64,000 nucleotides of DNA from Lachnospiraceae bacterium (GCA_030523275.1 JAUNIX010000008.1:36233-100232); one strand, 5' to 3'. Positions 19,142 to 28,290 are shown, numbered from the stretch's first letter. Program-made: numbers and translations. Notes: generated by a model from the sequence alone, not told the origin.

Positions 19142-19735
19142 TTAAAACATGTCGTTAACCACTTTCAATTCATCGTTTGAATAAGAATGGTAAACTCCAT
19201 AATCCTCTTCTTTATCATTATTTAAATTAGTCAAAGCTTGTTCATATTCTTTTTTAAATACAGATTGTGATTCTTCGCGAAAATAACAGCCACTATATGT
19301 ATAACAAGTCATAGCTGATTCATCCCCGCTTTTATACTGCATATACAAATAATCATTTGTTAAATCTTGAACAACTAATGCTTTGTCAATTACAAAATCA
19401 TCGGAATCCAGATCGTATTCATCAATAAATAACAATGCGATACGAAATAATTCATCCGTTTCTTTGGAAGAACGATCTTTAGAAGGATCCTCTGCTTTCT
19501 CAATATCATCGAGATTATCTTCATATTCTTGTTTCGCGGTAGAATCTTCCATCTGTGTTGTTTCTTCTTCTGTTACATCCTCTTCTTTTACGTCTTCTTT
19601 TGTTGTTTCTGTCACTTTTTCTGTCGTTGATTCCGAAGTCGATGTCACATTATTTTTATGTCTTTGATTTAACAAGACCGCAACTATTACAACCAACAAA
19701 CATAGGACTAAAAAGACAGTTAATTTCTTCTTCAT
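19142..19735 (-). CDS. Membrane-anchored protein of unknown function with Thr/Glu-rich stalk
   Basis: I do not recognise a family. The 197-residue product has one N-terminal hydrophobic segment (about 5-22) with basic flanks, then a low-complexity Thr/Glu/Asp stalk (about 30-90), then a compact acidic C-terminal region with three cysteines nowhere in CxxC spacing. It precedes the beta-helix gene by 19 bases, and both products carry Thr/Glu-rich regions, so the pair probably works at the cell surface. The ATG at 19735 has no SD nearby. The nearest AAAGGAG precedes a short upstream reading frame that ends one base before this ATG. Confidence 0.75.
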   Translation of the reverse strand: MKKKLTVFLVLCLLVVIVAVLLNQRHKNNVTSTSESTTEKVTETTKEDVKEEDVTEEETTQMEDSTAKQEYEDNLDDIEKAEDPSKDRSSKETDELFRIALLFIDEYDLDSDDFVIDKALVVQDLTNDYLYMQYKSGDESAMTCYTYSGCYFREESQSVFKKEYEQALTNLNNDKEEDYGVYHSYSNDELKVVNDMF

Positions 19736-19736
19736 A

Positions 19737-19760
19737 TCATTTTTTGTCCGACTCTGCCAA
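19737..19760 (-). CDS. Possible 7-codon leader ORF coupled to downstream gene
   Basis: A TTG codon preceded by AAAGGAG (about nine bases) opens MAESDKK and stops at a TGA one base before the ATG at 19735. This arrangement would supply ribosomes for a start codon that lacks its own SD. An ATT or CTG start in frame with the main gene is the alternative explanation. Confidence 0.3.
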   Translation of the reverse strand: MAESDKK

Positions 19761-19833
19761 ATCAGATTTCTCCTTTCTAACTATTTTTGTAAAATTTTTG
19801 ATATAATTTCTTAATAATTTCAGATTATGTATG

Positions 19834-19862
19834 ATTATATCAAATTTACATTCATTTTACAA
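19834..19862 (-). promoter_or_regulatory. Sigma-A-type promoter for the 19735-16900 gene pair
   Basis: On the minus strand TTGTAA is followed after 17 bases by TATAAT, about 100 bases before the ATG at 19735. It would drive both the anchored protein and the beta-helix protein. Confidence 0.6.
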
Positions 19863-19905
19863 TTCAAATATACAGTTTTGTATAAGATTTATGCTTGTAG
19901 ATTTT

Positions 19906-19934
19906 TTGACATATTAATCATTTTATGTTAAAAA
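19906..19934 (+). promoter_or_regulatory. Weak promoter candidate for the plus-strand Ig/beta-helix gene
   Basis: A perfect TTGACA lies 17 bases before TAAAAA, about 50 bases upstream of the ATG at 19982. The -10 hexamer is poor, so this is tentative. Confidence 0.4.
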
Positions 19935-19981
19935 TATATTATAAAATTGTTGAATTTTTATTTCAAAAGAAAGGATAAAAT

Positions 19982-21928
19982 ATGAAGAAAATACAAATAT
20001 ATCTTTGCCTACTTTTATTTTTTTGTATATGTCTAACACATAATACAACCGTTCAAGCAAAAGTAAAATTAAACAAGACTTCTTTAAGTCTAAACAAGGG
20101 CAAGACTTATACGTTAAAACTATCCAATAAGAAAAAAGCGACTTGGTCTTCCAGTAAAAAGTCAGTAGCTACCGTATCCTCTTCCGGCAAAGTTAAGACA
20201 AAAAAGAAAGGAACTGCCTATATTTATGCAAAATATAAAAAGAAAAAATATAAATGCAAAGTTACTGTAAAACAACCGGTTACAAAAATTACTTTAAATA
20301 AAAGCTCTGTTAATGTAAAAAAATCAAAGACATACCAATTATCTGCAAAAATTACACCGTCAAATGCTAACAACAAAAAAGTCACCTGGTCTTCCAGTAA
20401 TAAAAAGGTAGCCACAGTATCATCCTCTGGCAAAGTAAAAGCAATTAAATGTGGAACTGCAACCATCACCTGTAAAGCAAAAGATGGTAGTAATAAGAAA
20501 AAAACAACGAAAATTACTGTCACACAAAATGTAACAGGAATAAAACTGAATAAAACTTCTGCAACAGTTACCGCAAAAAGTACCATCTGTCTTACCCCTT
20601 CTGTCACACCAGCCGACGCGACTAATAAGTCTGTCAATTGGAGCTCTTCCAATACAAAAATTGCAAAAGTATCCAATACCGGTGTTGTAACCGGTATTCA
20701 AGCTGGTTTAGCTACCATTACCTGTACTGCTAAAGATGGAAGTAAAAAAAGCGCCCGCTGCCTCGTTACGGTTACGAAAAACAAAATCAACTCTACATTT
20801 ACCATTAATCCTGACTCCGAAGTTTATGATGGTAAGTATAAGACCAAATCAAGTTATACAGAGCTCACCAAACATTATTATTTATTGAGGTCCTATATGG
20901 AAGCTCTGGAAGAAAGAGGTGGAGGAAGTATCCTTCTGGAATCCGGGACATATGTCATTACAAATGTCGTTTATGTTCCATCAAATACCAAGATTATTTT
21001 CGATGAAGGTGTCGTTATCCGCAAAGAAACGAAAACTGATAAAAATCTTTCGGAAGCAGCGTCCATTTTTCAATTGGTTGATCCTTCCTTTCCGAAAGAT
21101 GGTTCTATGGTGGAATATGGATATGATGGTGCCCACGATATTACTTTTGAAGGATTAGGAAACGTTACATTTGATATGCAGCATAAAACAAAATCGAATG
21201 GAACTGGCAGCATGGGAATCGTCATGGGACATTGTCAGAACATTAATATCTATAATATTAATTTTATTAATATGGCACCAAGTGGGCACTTCATAGAATT
21301 AAACAGTTCGCAAAATGTCACTGTAGAAAATTGTACTTTTACCGGCAATGTTACAAGTGGTACAAAAGAGGCAATCAATATTGATTCCACTGATGAAATT
21401 ACACAAGGATTTAATCATCCATGGTCAAGCCATGATTTAACTTGTGTGGATAATGTTTTGATCGACAACTGTGATTTTTCAAAACTACGATCTGCTATTG
21501 GAACACATAAATATTCCGTCTCAGAGGAGGGAATCCAGCAATACCATAAAAATGTAACCATTCAAAATTGTAAATTTGATACTGTCGGGAGTGTCAGCAG
21601 CACTGCCAGTGCAATACGCATGAAAAATTGGCTCGATGCCATTGTCCAAAACAACACTTTTACAAATTGTTTATATTATAGCATCCGTTGTTATGGTGTG
21701 GATTATCCAATTATTGAAAATAATACTTTCACGTACCAAAACACATCGCAACGAGCGATTTTATTTAAACAAGGTACGAACTCAGGAACCGGAAGTGAAT
21801 ATCCAATGACTTACAATCAAAATATATTTCCTGAGAATTTTATTTATAACAAGACGAACGCATCGGTCAAAGTATACGTTTACAATGAAGATAATACAAG
21901 CTATCAAACTTATAAAATAAAAAATTAG
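19982..21928 (+). CDS. Secreted Ig-like (BIG2) domain protein with right-handed beta-helix, second paralogue
   Basis: The 648-residue product has a signal peptide (about 1-26), three BIG2 Ig-like repeats (about 27-97, 100-180, 185-265; each with the VTWSSSNKKVATVSSSGKV type core) and a right-handed beta-helix (about 280-630). The junction YDGKYKTKSSY...YYLLRSYMEALEERGGGSI parallels the FNGKY...YTLRSYMSKFEAEGGGTI junction of the minus-strand paralogue, as does HFIELNSSQNV versus HFIELNSSKNV. It lacks the Thr/Glu tail. AAAGGA precedes the start. Function is inferred to be extracellular glycan interaction; the enzymatic activity cannot be read from the sequence. Confidence 0.85.
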   Translation: MKKIQIYLCLLLFFCICLTHNTTVQAKVKLNKTSLSLNKGKTYTLKLSNKKKATWSSSKKSVATVSSSGKVKTKKKGTAYIYAKYKKKKYKCKVTVKQPVTKITLNKSSVNVKKSKTYQLSAKITPSNANNKKVTWSSSNKKVATVSSSGKVKAIKCGTATITCKAKDGSNKKKTTKITVTQNVTGIKLNKTSATVTAKSTICLTPSVTPADATNKSVNWSSSNTKIAKVSNTGVVTGIQAGLATITCTAKDGSKKSARCLVTVTKNKINSTFTINPDSEVYDGKYKTKSSYTELTKHYYLLRSYMEALEERGGGSILLESGTYVITNVVYVPSNTKIIFDEGVVIRKETKTDKNLSEAASIFQLVDPSFPKDGSMVEYGYDGAHDITFEGLGNVTFDMQHKTKSNGTGSMGIVMGHCQNINIYNINFINMAPSGHFIELNSSQNVTVENCTFTGNVTSGTKEAINIDSTDEITQGFNHPWSSHDLTCVDNVLIDNCDFSKLRSAIGTHKYSVSEEGIQQYHKNVTIQNCKFDTVGSVSSTASAIRMKNWLDAIVQNNTFTNCLYYSIRCYGVDYPIIENNTFTYQNTSQRAILFKQGTNSGTGSEYPMTYNQNIFPENFIYNKTNASVKVYVYNEDNTSYQTYKIKN

Positions 21929-22000
21929 GATTCCTATCAATCATTTTATTATATAGCATCATATAACCATATTTATCAAAATATTCAATTATACATAAAC

Positions 22001-22028
22001 AGCTCCGTATGATCACCCATACGGAGCT
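22001..22028. terminator. Bidirectional terminator between convergent genes
   Basis: An 11-bp perfect stem (AGCTCCGTATG with CATACGGAGCT) with a six-base loop lies between the convergent genes ending at 21928 and 22085. A short T tract follows on the plus strand. Confidence 0.75.
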
Positions 22029-22084
22029 GTTTTCATCTTATGAAATTTTAATCCCCAATATTGATCACAGTGAATCGTTAAAAT

Positions 22085-24313
22085 CTATTCCCCAAACACT
22101 CTTTTTACGATACGCTCTGATGCTTTTCCATCATCATACGTACAGAATCTATCATAAAAAATATCATATTTTTCTTGATATTCTTCTGTAATCTGATCAA
22201 TATTTTTAATTGCCTCAACTACATCGTCATTTGTCAACAACAATGGTCCTGGCACATCATCTTCAATGCTAATATAAAATCCGCGCAACTGATCTCTATA
22301 CTTTTCTAAATCATACGTATAGAATAAAATTGGTCTTCTTAAATTTGCAAAATCAAAGAATACACTTGAATAATCTGTAATACAAATATCAGAAATCAAA
22401 TAAATTTCTGCAATATCATCGTAATCACTTAAATTGTATACAAATCCTTCTAATCCTGTTACATCAATTTTATCAGCAATAAAATAATGCGTTCTTAATA
22501 ATAACACATACTCGTCACCGAATTCCTCTTTCAAACGTGCTAAATCCAGTGCCAATTCAAATTTATACTTTCCGACATCATAAGACTGATCATCTCTCCA
22601 TGTTGGAGCATATAAAATCGTCTTTTTATCCAACGGAATTCTCAGTTTTTTCTTTAAATTGATTGCAATTTCATCTTTGTTATCATAATACAAAATATCG
22701 TTTCTAGGATATCCATAATCTAATATCTCTTTATCGTACATAAAACATCTTTTAAATGTTTCTGTAGAAAATTTATTTGCAGAAACGAGATAATCCCATT
22801 TTTCACGTTGTTGATAAACCTGCATCTTATATTTAGGGGAAGCTGCCATAACTTCTTCCTGGTCAAATACCAATTTCTTTAATGGAGTTCCATGCCAAGT
22901 TTCTAAAAATACTTGTCCTTCTCGTTTTCGATACCACAAAGGCTGACGACCATTAAACACTAAATATTTCGCAGTTGCCAAATAATATGCATACTCTTTT
23001 GAAAAACGTTTTACCTTTTTCCCTCCGTACGGTAATTTTGTATCATTATTTAATGCCCATACAAATTCGTACTTTCCAGGATAGTTTTTCGCAAGATATT
23101 CATAAATATATTTTGGACTGTCAGAATAATTTTTTCCAAAAAACGATTCAAAAAGAATGACATTTTTGCTAACAGGTTTTTTCATGTATTTATGAACATA
23201 TAATACTTTATAGATTTCAACCATTTTTCGTTTCTTGAGTAATCTCTTGAGACGTTTTTTAGCCAATCTTTTTGTAACATGTTTGATCATTCCCGCTTGA
23301 TCATCCGCCTTCATGAGTTCAATGCATTTACGACGATACGCACCAAATTTTTTATAGGCATCTTCATCCATTTGTGCTACCAATGGCTGCAAACTTGAAT
23401 AAACAATTCCTTTCCATTTTGGATTATTGGAACGTTTCATACGCACGATCAATGTTGATGATATATATTTACATAACTGCCATTCCAAAACTCTTTTTGT
23501 CAATGTAGATTCTGCTTTTTCTAAACTTGATTGGTAAGAACTTGCCAACTCAACAAAACGCTGGTCTGTATCTTCCCCGTTTAATGCCGGCGTATTATAT
23601 GGATCTGTATGTCTTCTCTTAATATAATATGCATTTTTACATTCTTCGATTTGAGGATTATGGTTGACCATCTCAACATTAAATGGTTGATCAATATAAT
23701 ATGTCATACTTTCATCAAAAACAATATGATATTGTTTCAAGAATTCTGTACGATACATATGACCAAGTACAGAAATACCACTAAAATTTTTCGATTGAAG
23801 AAGTAAATTCAACAATACCATTTTTTTATTTTCATCAACATCTGCGGCATCAAAATTTTTGTCAAAATTATCTCTTTTTTTATTGTAAATATTATCTAAT
23901 TTTTCTAATTTTCCTTCATTATCCTGCTCTAAGAAATTGATACGTTTATACCACGTTCTCTTTCTAGTTCCCGCATAAATATCTTTACCCGGAGCATTTT
24001 TCATGGCATCAACAAACAATTCAAATGTATCCTCTAATACATAATCGTCACTGTCTAAGAAATATACATAATCTCCAGAAGCATTCTGTAATCCTATATT
24101 TCTCGCTGCTGCCACACCATGTTTCTCAGACTGAATCACTTTCAAATCTAATTTTTTCTGGTATGTCTCAATTAAATCTTCGATGTCTTCTTCCACTTGA
24201 TCCAATACAAGAATTGTCTCAAAATCCTGATAGTTAGATAACGTTAGACTATTCAAACAATCATCTAAAAATATTTTATATTTCCAGAATGGAATAATAA
24301 CGCTTAATTTCAT
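22085..24313 (-). CDS. Two-domain glycosyltransferase (GT2) and CDP-glycerol glycerophosphotransferase
   Basis: The 742-residue product joins an N-terminal GT-A fold family 2 glycosyltransferase (about 1-230, with SVIIPFW and the metal-binding D87-S-D-D90) to a C-terminal CDP-glycerol:poly(glycerophosphate) glycerophosphotransferase domain of the TagF/TarF type (about 370-740). The latter shows ETWHGTPLK, YGYPRNDIL, YAPTWRDD and TDYSSVFFDFA. It is probably a cytoplasmic, membrane-associated enzyme of teichoic-acid-like or capsular polymer synthesis. The start at 24313 is preceded by AGGAGG at good spacing; the longer frame to 24358 lacks one. It is monocistronic with its own promoter. Confidence 0.88.
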   Translation of the reverse strand: MKLSVIIPFWKYKIFLDDCLNSLTLSNYQDFETILVLDQVEEDIEDLIETYQKKLDLKVIQSEKHGVAAARNIGLQNASGDYVYFLDSDDYVLEDTFELFVDAMKNAPGKDIYAGTRKRTWYKRINFLEQDNEGKLEKLDNIYNKKRDNFDKNFDAADVDENKKMVLLNLLLQSKNFSGISVLGHMYRTEFLKQYHIVFDESMTYYIDQPFNVEMVNHNPQIEECKNAYYIKRRHTDPYNTPALNGEDTDQRFVELASSYQSSLEKAESTLTKRVLEWQLCKYISSTLIVRMKRSNNPKWKGIVYSSLQPLVAQMDEDAYKKFGAYRRKCIELMKADDQAGMIKHVTKRLAKKRLKRLLKKRKMVEIYKVLYVHKYMKKPVSKNVILFESFFGKNYSDSPKYIYEYLAKNYPGKYEFVWALNNDTKLPYGGKKVKRFSKEYAYYLATAKYLVFNGRQPLWYRKREGQVFLETWHGTPLKKLVFDQEEVMAASPKYKMQVYQQREKWDYLVSANKFSTETFKRCFMYDKEILDYGYPRNDILYYDNKDEIAINLKKKLRIPLDKKTILYAPTWRDDQSYDVGKYKFELALDLARLKEEFGDEYVLLLRTHYFIADKIDVTGLEGFVYNLSDYDDIAEIYLISDICITDYSSVFFDFANLRRPILFYTYDLEKYRDQLRGFYISIEDDVPGPLLLTNDDVVEAIKNIDQITEEYQEKYDIFYDRFCTYDDGKASERIVKRVFGE

Positions 24314-24375
24314 TTCCTTCCTCCTAATTGTTAACAAAAATAGATTTATACACCCCAAATGTTAAAACTCTGTTA

Positions 24376-24404
24376 ATTATAACAAGGACAATGTTAAATT
24401 TCAA
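24376..24404 (-). promoter_or_regulatory. Sigma-A-type promoter for the glycosyltransferase gene
   Basis: On the minus strand TTGAAA is followed after 17 bases by TATAAT, about 60 bases before the start at 24313. Confidence 0.65.
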
Positions 24405-24421
24405 TAAAAATTTTTCTATAA

Positions 24422-24871
24422 TCACTCTGCTTTCCGATCCATCAATTCAATAATGTTACCTTCGCAGTCTTTGACATAATGAATAAATAAATCTGGTTTA
24501 TCCGGGTATGTTCTATGTATCTGTTTTCCGACATAAGATCCTCCGGCAGCTATCAGTTTTTCTGTAACAACATCAATATCATCTACATCAATTGCAATAT
24601 GCCCAATTCCCGTCATATTAATCATGCCTGGTGCACTATCATCCTGGATGTTATATTGGAAAACTTCAAGCTGCGTTCCATCCGGATCATCTGGAAATGC
24701 TAACACCATACCTTCTATATCCGCACCCTCTAATCCGGTCAACCCAGAAGCATATTCACCGGAAATCTTTTTTTCCGGAGGCATCTGCACACATCCAAAT
24801 ACTTCCTCATAAAATGTAACAACTTTTTTCCAGTCTTTTGCATTAATATTTACATGCAATAATTTACTCAT
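24422..24871 (-). CDS. VOC superfamily (glyoxalase/bleomycin resistance fold) protein
   Basis: The 149-residue product has the two beta-alpha-beta-beta-beta modules of the vicinal oxygen chelate fold. The first holds LLHVNINAKDWKKVVTFYEEVFG, the second GIGHIAIDVDDIDVVTEKLIAAG, and it ends in the typical DCEGNIIELMDR strand. Metal-ligand positions are partly visible (H6 in the first module, H in IGHIAIDV, the E in IIELM). Such proteins include glyoxalase I, dioxygenases and isomerases; the substrate cannot be assigned. Start at 24871 follows AAAGGAG. Confidence 0.85.
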   Translation of the reverse strand: MSKLLHVNINAKDWKKVVTFYEEVFGCVQMPPEKKISGEYASGLTGLEGADIEGMVLAFPDDPDGTQLEVFQYNIQDDSAPGMINMTGIGHIAIDVDDIDVVTEKLIAAGGSYVGKQIHRTYPDKPDLFIHYVKDCEGNIIELMDRKAE

Positions 24872-24902
24872 TATCAAATCTCCTTTTGCTCTCTTTTCTA
24901 TT

Positions 24903-24931
24903 ATTATACCGAATTTTGATCAATATGAAAA
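24903..24931 (-). promoter_or_regulatory. Sigma-A-type promoter for the VOC gene
   Basis: On the minus strand TTTTCA is followed after 17 bases by TATAAT, about 30 bases before the ATG at 24871. Confidence 0.6.
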
Positions 24932-25100
24932 CAAGGAATTATGAATGTCACAAGATTATTCTATTATATTTTAATACAATTTTTCTATTTTTTATTTATA
25001 CACTTTTTTATAAATATTGAGTTAAAAATTATATATATTGTCATGATATGGGATTTTTATTGTGAAATTCTGTACAATATATTAAAATAACGACATGCGG

Positions 25101-25128
25101 TTTACCTGGTTTTTACATATTTTTAACA
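25101..25128 (+). promoter_or_regulatory. Candidate Pho box (three 11-bp-spaced direct repeats)
   Basis: TTTACC (25101), TTTACA (25112) and TTAACA (25123) recur at exactly 11-bp intervals, the periodicity and sequence of PhoP boxes in Firmicutes (TT(A/T)ACA with about five-base spacers). A weaker ACGACA precedes them by 11 bp. The array is 80 to 110 bases before the Na/phosphate symporter start, so phosphate-starvation control is a reasonable inference. Confidence 0.5.
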
Positions 25129-25208
25129 TATTTAATATAACACTAAGACAAATTTAACTACGATAACCCCCAGGAAACCGAGAATTTTATACAAAGGGGA
25201 ATAAAACT

Positions 25209-26864
25209 ATGACGACAGTTATTTTAGGATTAGCCGGCGGACTTGGATTGTTTTTATATGGCATGAAGCTTATGAGTGATGGTATTGAAAAAGCTGCTGG
25301 TGCAAAACTTCGTAGCATTCTTGAATTTTTTACCAAAAACAAACTCTCCGGATTGCTCGTTGGTATTGTCTTTACCGGTATTATCCAATCATCCAGTGCA
25401 GCAACCGTAATGGTAGTCAGCTTTGTAAATGCCGGTTTAATGGATCTGTATCAGGCAGCAGGCATTATCTTTGGTGCCAATATCGGTACAACCGTTACTT
25501 CACAGTTGGTATCTTTCAACTTATCAGCAATCGCTCCTCTATTTTTATTGGCAGGAGTCATTATGATCATGTTTATTGATAATCCTACCGTAAAGAAAGT
25601 TGGAGAAGTTGTCCTTGGATTCGGTATTTTATTTACGGGTCTTACAACGATGAAAGATTCTATGGCATTTTTAAAGGATTCGGAATCATTCGTACAAACA
25701 CTCAGTGGATTGACAAATCCTATATTAGCCGTATTCATTGGATTTGTGATCACTTCTATTCTGCAAAGTTCTTCCGTTACTGTTAGTATTGTATTATTAA
25801 TGGCTTCTCAAGGATTATTACAGTTACAAATTTGTTTCTTTATTGTATTGGGATGTAATATTGGCGCATGTTCTTCTGCACTTCTTGCAAGTCTTGGTGG
25901 TAAGAAAAATGCAAAACGTGCTGCTTTGATTCATTTCTTATTCAATGTAATCGGAAGTATCATTTTCTTTGTAATTCTGCTATTTATTCAAGATCCTCTA
26001 GCTGATTTTATCTTAAATTTCTCTGGCGGAAACATGGGACGTGCTGTAGCGAATACACATACATCATTCAAAATTGTACAGGTACTGATGTTATTCCCAT
26101 TCTCTAATCTGCTCGTAAAATTAACTTACTTGATCGTTCGAGGAGATGATGAAGTGGTAGAAGAAAACACATTGATGTATATCGGTGATCAATCTTTATA
26201 CACACCAACTTCTGCTATTCCACAGGCAACTTTGGAAATTGAACGTATGGGTAACATGGCTGTTATGAATCTGGAAAAATCAATGACAGCATTTTTAAAT
26301 GAATCAACTGACTCCCTAAATGATATTTATAAAATGGAAGACAGCTTAAACTTTATCAGTGGTGGTATTATTGATTATCTGGTTCAGACAAACCAACATG
26401 CTCTGCCAGTTGCCGATAAGAAAACATTAGGTGGGTTATTCCATGTTGTCAGTGACTTAGAACGTATCGGTGACCATGCCAAAGATATCGCTGATATGAC
26501 AAATACTCTGATCAGTAAAGACCGAAAAATTACTGTTCCTGCAAAGGAATCTTTAATCGAATTGTATCAGTTAACGGATGAATTATTATTAAAAGCAATC
26601 TACACATTGAAACATAGAACCGATGTTTACGTAGATGAAATTATTAATCTTGAAAACGAAATTGATGCAATGGAAAGCCGTTTACAAAAAGAACACGTTA
26701 AACGTCTTGCAAAATTAGAATGTGAACCAAACGCTGGTTTAATTTATTCTGACATTTTAAACAAATTAGAACGTGTTGCTGACCATGCGACAAATATTGT
26801 TTATATCACATTATCAGACAATACAAATTTATTAGATGAAGATCAAATGGCAGAATTAAAATAA
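25209..26864 (+). CDS. Na/Pi cotransporter family protein with C-terminal PhoU domain
   Basis: This 551-residue protein belongs to the SLC34-like NptA/YjbB family, which imports or exports phosphate with sodium. Two inverted Na_Pi_cotrans repeats fill about residues 5-310 and carry the hallmark Q60-S-S-S and Q186-S-S-S motifs, with several membrane helices each. Residues about 340-545 form PhoU-like helices with GDHAKDIADM and ADHATNIV metal-binding type segments. The start has AAAGGGGA upstream. A Pho-like repeat array precedes it and a strong terminator follows. It stands alone as a transcription unit. Confidence 0.93.
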   Translation: MTTVILGLAGGLGLFLYGMKLMSDGIEKAAGAKLRSILEFFTKNKLSGLLVGIVFTGIIQSSSAATVMVVSFVNAGLMDLYQAAGIIFGANIGTTVTSQLVSFNLSAIAPLFLLAGVIMIMFIDNPTVKKVGEVVLGFGILFTGLTTMKDSMAFLKDSESFVQTLSGLTNPILAVFIGFVITSILQSSSVTVSIVLLMASQGLLQLQICFFIVLGCNIGACSSALLASLGGKKNAKRAALIHFLFNVIGSIIFFVILLFIQDPLADFILNFSGGNMGRAVANTHTSFKIVQVLMLFPFSNLLVKLTYLIVRGDDEVVEENTLMYIGDQSLYTPTSAIPQATLEIERMGNMAVMNLEKSMTAFLNESTDSLNDIYKMEDSLNFISGGIIDYLVQTNQHALPVADKKTLGGLFHVVSDLERIGDHAKDIADMTNTLISKDRKITVPAKESLIELYQLTDELLLKAIYTLKHRTDVYVDEIINLENEIDAMESRLQKEHVKRLAKLECEPNAGLIYSDILNKLERVADHATNIVYITLSDNTNLLDEDQMAELK

Positions 26865-26874
26865 TCATAGCCAT

Positions 26875-26909
26875 AAAAAACCTGTCGTAATCAAACGACA
26901 GGTTTTTTT
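26875..26909. terminator. Bidirectional rho-independent terminator
   Basis: CCTGTCG (26881-26887) pairs with CGACAGG (26896-26902), flanked by A6 on the left and T7 on the right, so it can end transcription in both directions between convergent genes. The last bases overlap the stop codon region of the minus-strand gene. Confidence 0.88.
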
Positions 26910-28290
26910 AACGGATGCAAATATAAGAAATCTCTTCTAAATATTTTTCCTGAAAATCAGCAAATTCTGCGAGATTCCGACAATCTATTTTTTTTCCAAC
27001 TTGATTTACACTTAATAAAAATTCTTCATTCCCAAGTGCAAAAAACGCTCCTGACAAGGCTGTATTGCCCACTACTTTTATCTTCTCTTGGAATTGTGCC
27101 GGCAAAAGTCCTGTCTTGATCGCTGATACAACATTCAGATAAAAGCCAAAGCCTCCTGCAAGATAAACTTGATCAATATCGGATGGCTCACAACCATAGG
27201 TTTTCATGAGCAGTTCAATTCCTGTACGGATAGCACCTTTGGCAAGCTGGATCTCCCGAATCTGACTTTGCGTAATCCAAAGTCCTGGACCGCCTGGAAT
27301 TCCTTTTTCTCGATACTCTGGCTTTAATGATCCATCTTTTTTAAGAATACGACGTCTAGCATTTAAAACAAGCAAATCCAATACTTTACTTCCTGTTGTA
27401 CCGGTAGAACGAAAACAATTTTCAAATGCCGGTCCGGCAGCCGCTGCTGCAGCAATCAAATATTCTTTTGTTCCCAACACCATTTCCCCATTCGTGCCAA
27501 GATCAATCAACATATGAATACGTTCACTTTCAAACATTTTCAAATAAGCGGCACCAGAAACAATATCACCGCCGATAAAAGCCCCGGCATGTGGAAATAA
27601 AACAACCTCCACCTGATCGATATTTATTCTTTTCATAGACGATTCTGGCACATGAAACGGTGCCTTCCCAATTGAAGTTGGCGATATTTCCTGCAAAATA
27701 TGGAGCATAACTGCATTACCAACAATCACAATCTGTTTTAATTGTTTTTTATCCAAATTTGCCTGTTTTAGTAAAACTTGAATTCCTTTTTTGATATCTT
27801 CACGCACACACTTTGATAATGTTTGCAAACCATCTTTGGTCTCACAGGCGACAATTCTTGAAGCAACATCCGCGCCATACTGCCCTTGTGAATTGGTGCA
27901 TCCCCATTGGGCAATCATACGTCCATTACGTAGATGTTTTAAGGCAAATCCAAGGGTTGTAGTCCCAATATCAATGGCAATGCCATACTCTTCGTCTTCT
28001 TCTGAATTATCACCTTGCAACTTCGATACCGAATCTTGATCTTCCATGAGTACCGCTTGAAACTCTTCCTTTTCAGACATATAAATGGTTATATCCTCTG
28101 TCAAACGATGTTGACAAGCCAGTATATTTCCTAAACTAGTCTTTACTTCACAACCACCACAAGTGCCCTTTCCGCCACATGGAGCAGCTTGTATGATTCG
28201 ATTTTCTCGTAGTACAGAAAGAAGGAGACTCCCCTCTTTCACGTACAATGTTTTTGTACCAGAACCCATCTGTATTACAACTGTAACCAT
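26908..28290 (-). CDS. RamA-like ASKHA ATPase with 2Fe-2S ferredoxin domain (corrinoid protein activator type)
   Basis: The 460-residue product has an N-terminal plant-type [2Fe-2S] domain with C38-x5-C44-x2-C47-x11-C59, then a DUF4445/ASKHA ATPase region (about 100-440) with the phosphate-binding DIGTTTLGF and LIDLGTNGEMV loops. Family members such as RamA and RACE proteins use ATP to reduce Co(II) corrinoids in methyltransferases. No methyltransferase or corrinoid protein lies nearby, so the client is unknown. It is 49 bases after ilvA and probably cotranscribed with it. Confidence 0.85.
   Translation of the reverse strand: MVTVVIQMGSGTKTLYVKEGSLLLSVLRENRIIQAAPCGGKGTCGGCEVKTSLGNILACQHRLTEDITIYMSEKEEFQAVLMEDQDSVSKLQGDNSEEDEEYGIAIDIGTTTLGFALKHLRNGRMIAQWGCTNSQGQYGADVASRIVACETKDGLQTLSKCVREDIKKGIQVLLKQANLDKKQLKQIVIVGNAVMLHILQEISPTSIGKAPFHVPESSMKRINIDQVEVVLFPHAGAFIGGDIVSGAAYLKMFESERIHMLIDLGTNGEMVLGTKEYLIAAAAAAGPAFENCFRSTGTTGSKVLDLLVLNARRRILKKDGSLKPEYREKGIPGGPGLWITQSQIREIQLAKGAIRTGIELLMKTYGCEPSDIDQVYLAGGFGFYLNVVSAIKTGLLPAQFQEKIKVVGNTALSGAFFALGNEEFLLSVNQVGKKIDCRNLAEFADFQEKYLEEISYICIR

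Larger units (their letters stand above)
24872..25208. other. 337-base intergenic region between divergent genes
   Basis: It is very AT-rich and holds the VOC promoter (24903-24931) at one end and a Pho-box-like repeat array (25101-25128) near the phosphate transporter at the other. I see no convincing ORF, RNA gene or terminator in the remaining 25 kb-side 170 bases. Confidence 0.6.

Noticed and set aside
20224..20701. Long minus-strand frames opposite the BIG2 repeats
   Set aside because: They lie antisense to a repetitive, well-supported gene, lack SD sequences and have no recognisable domain.
20000..20800. Repeated WSSSNKKVATVSSSGKV segments as a DNA tandem repeat or recombination hot spot
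   Set aside because: They are protein-level BIG2 repeats about 80 residues apart with diverged nucleotide sequence, not exact DNA repeats.
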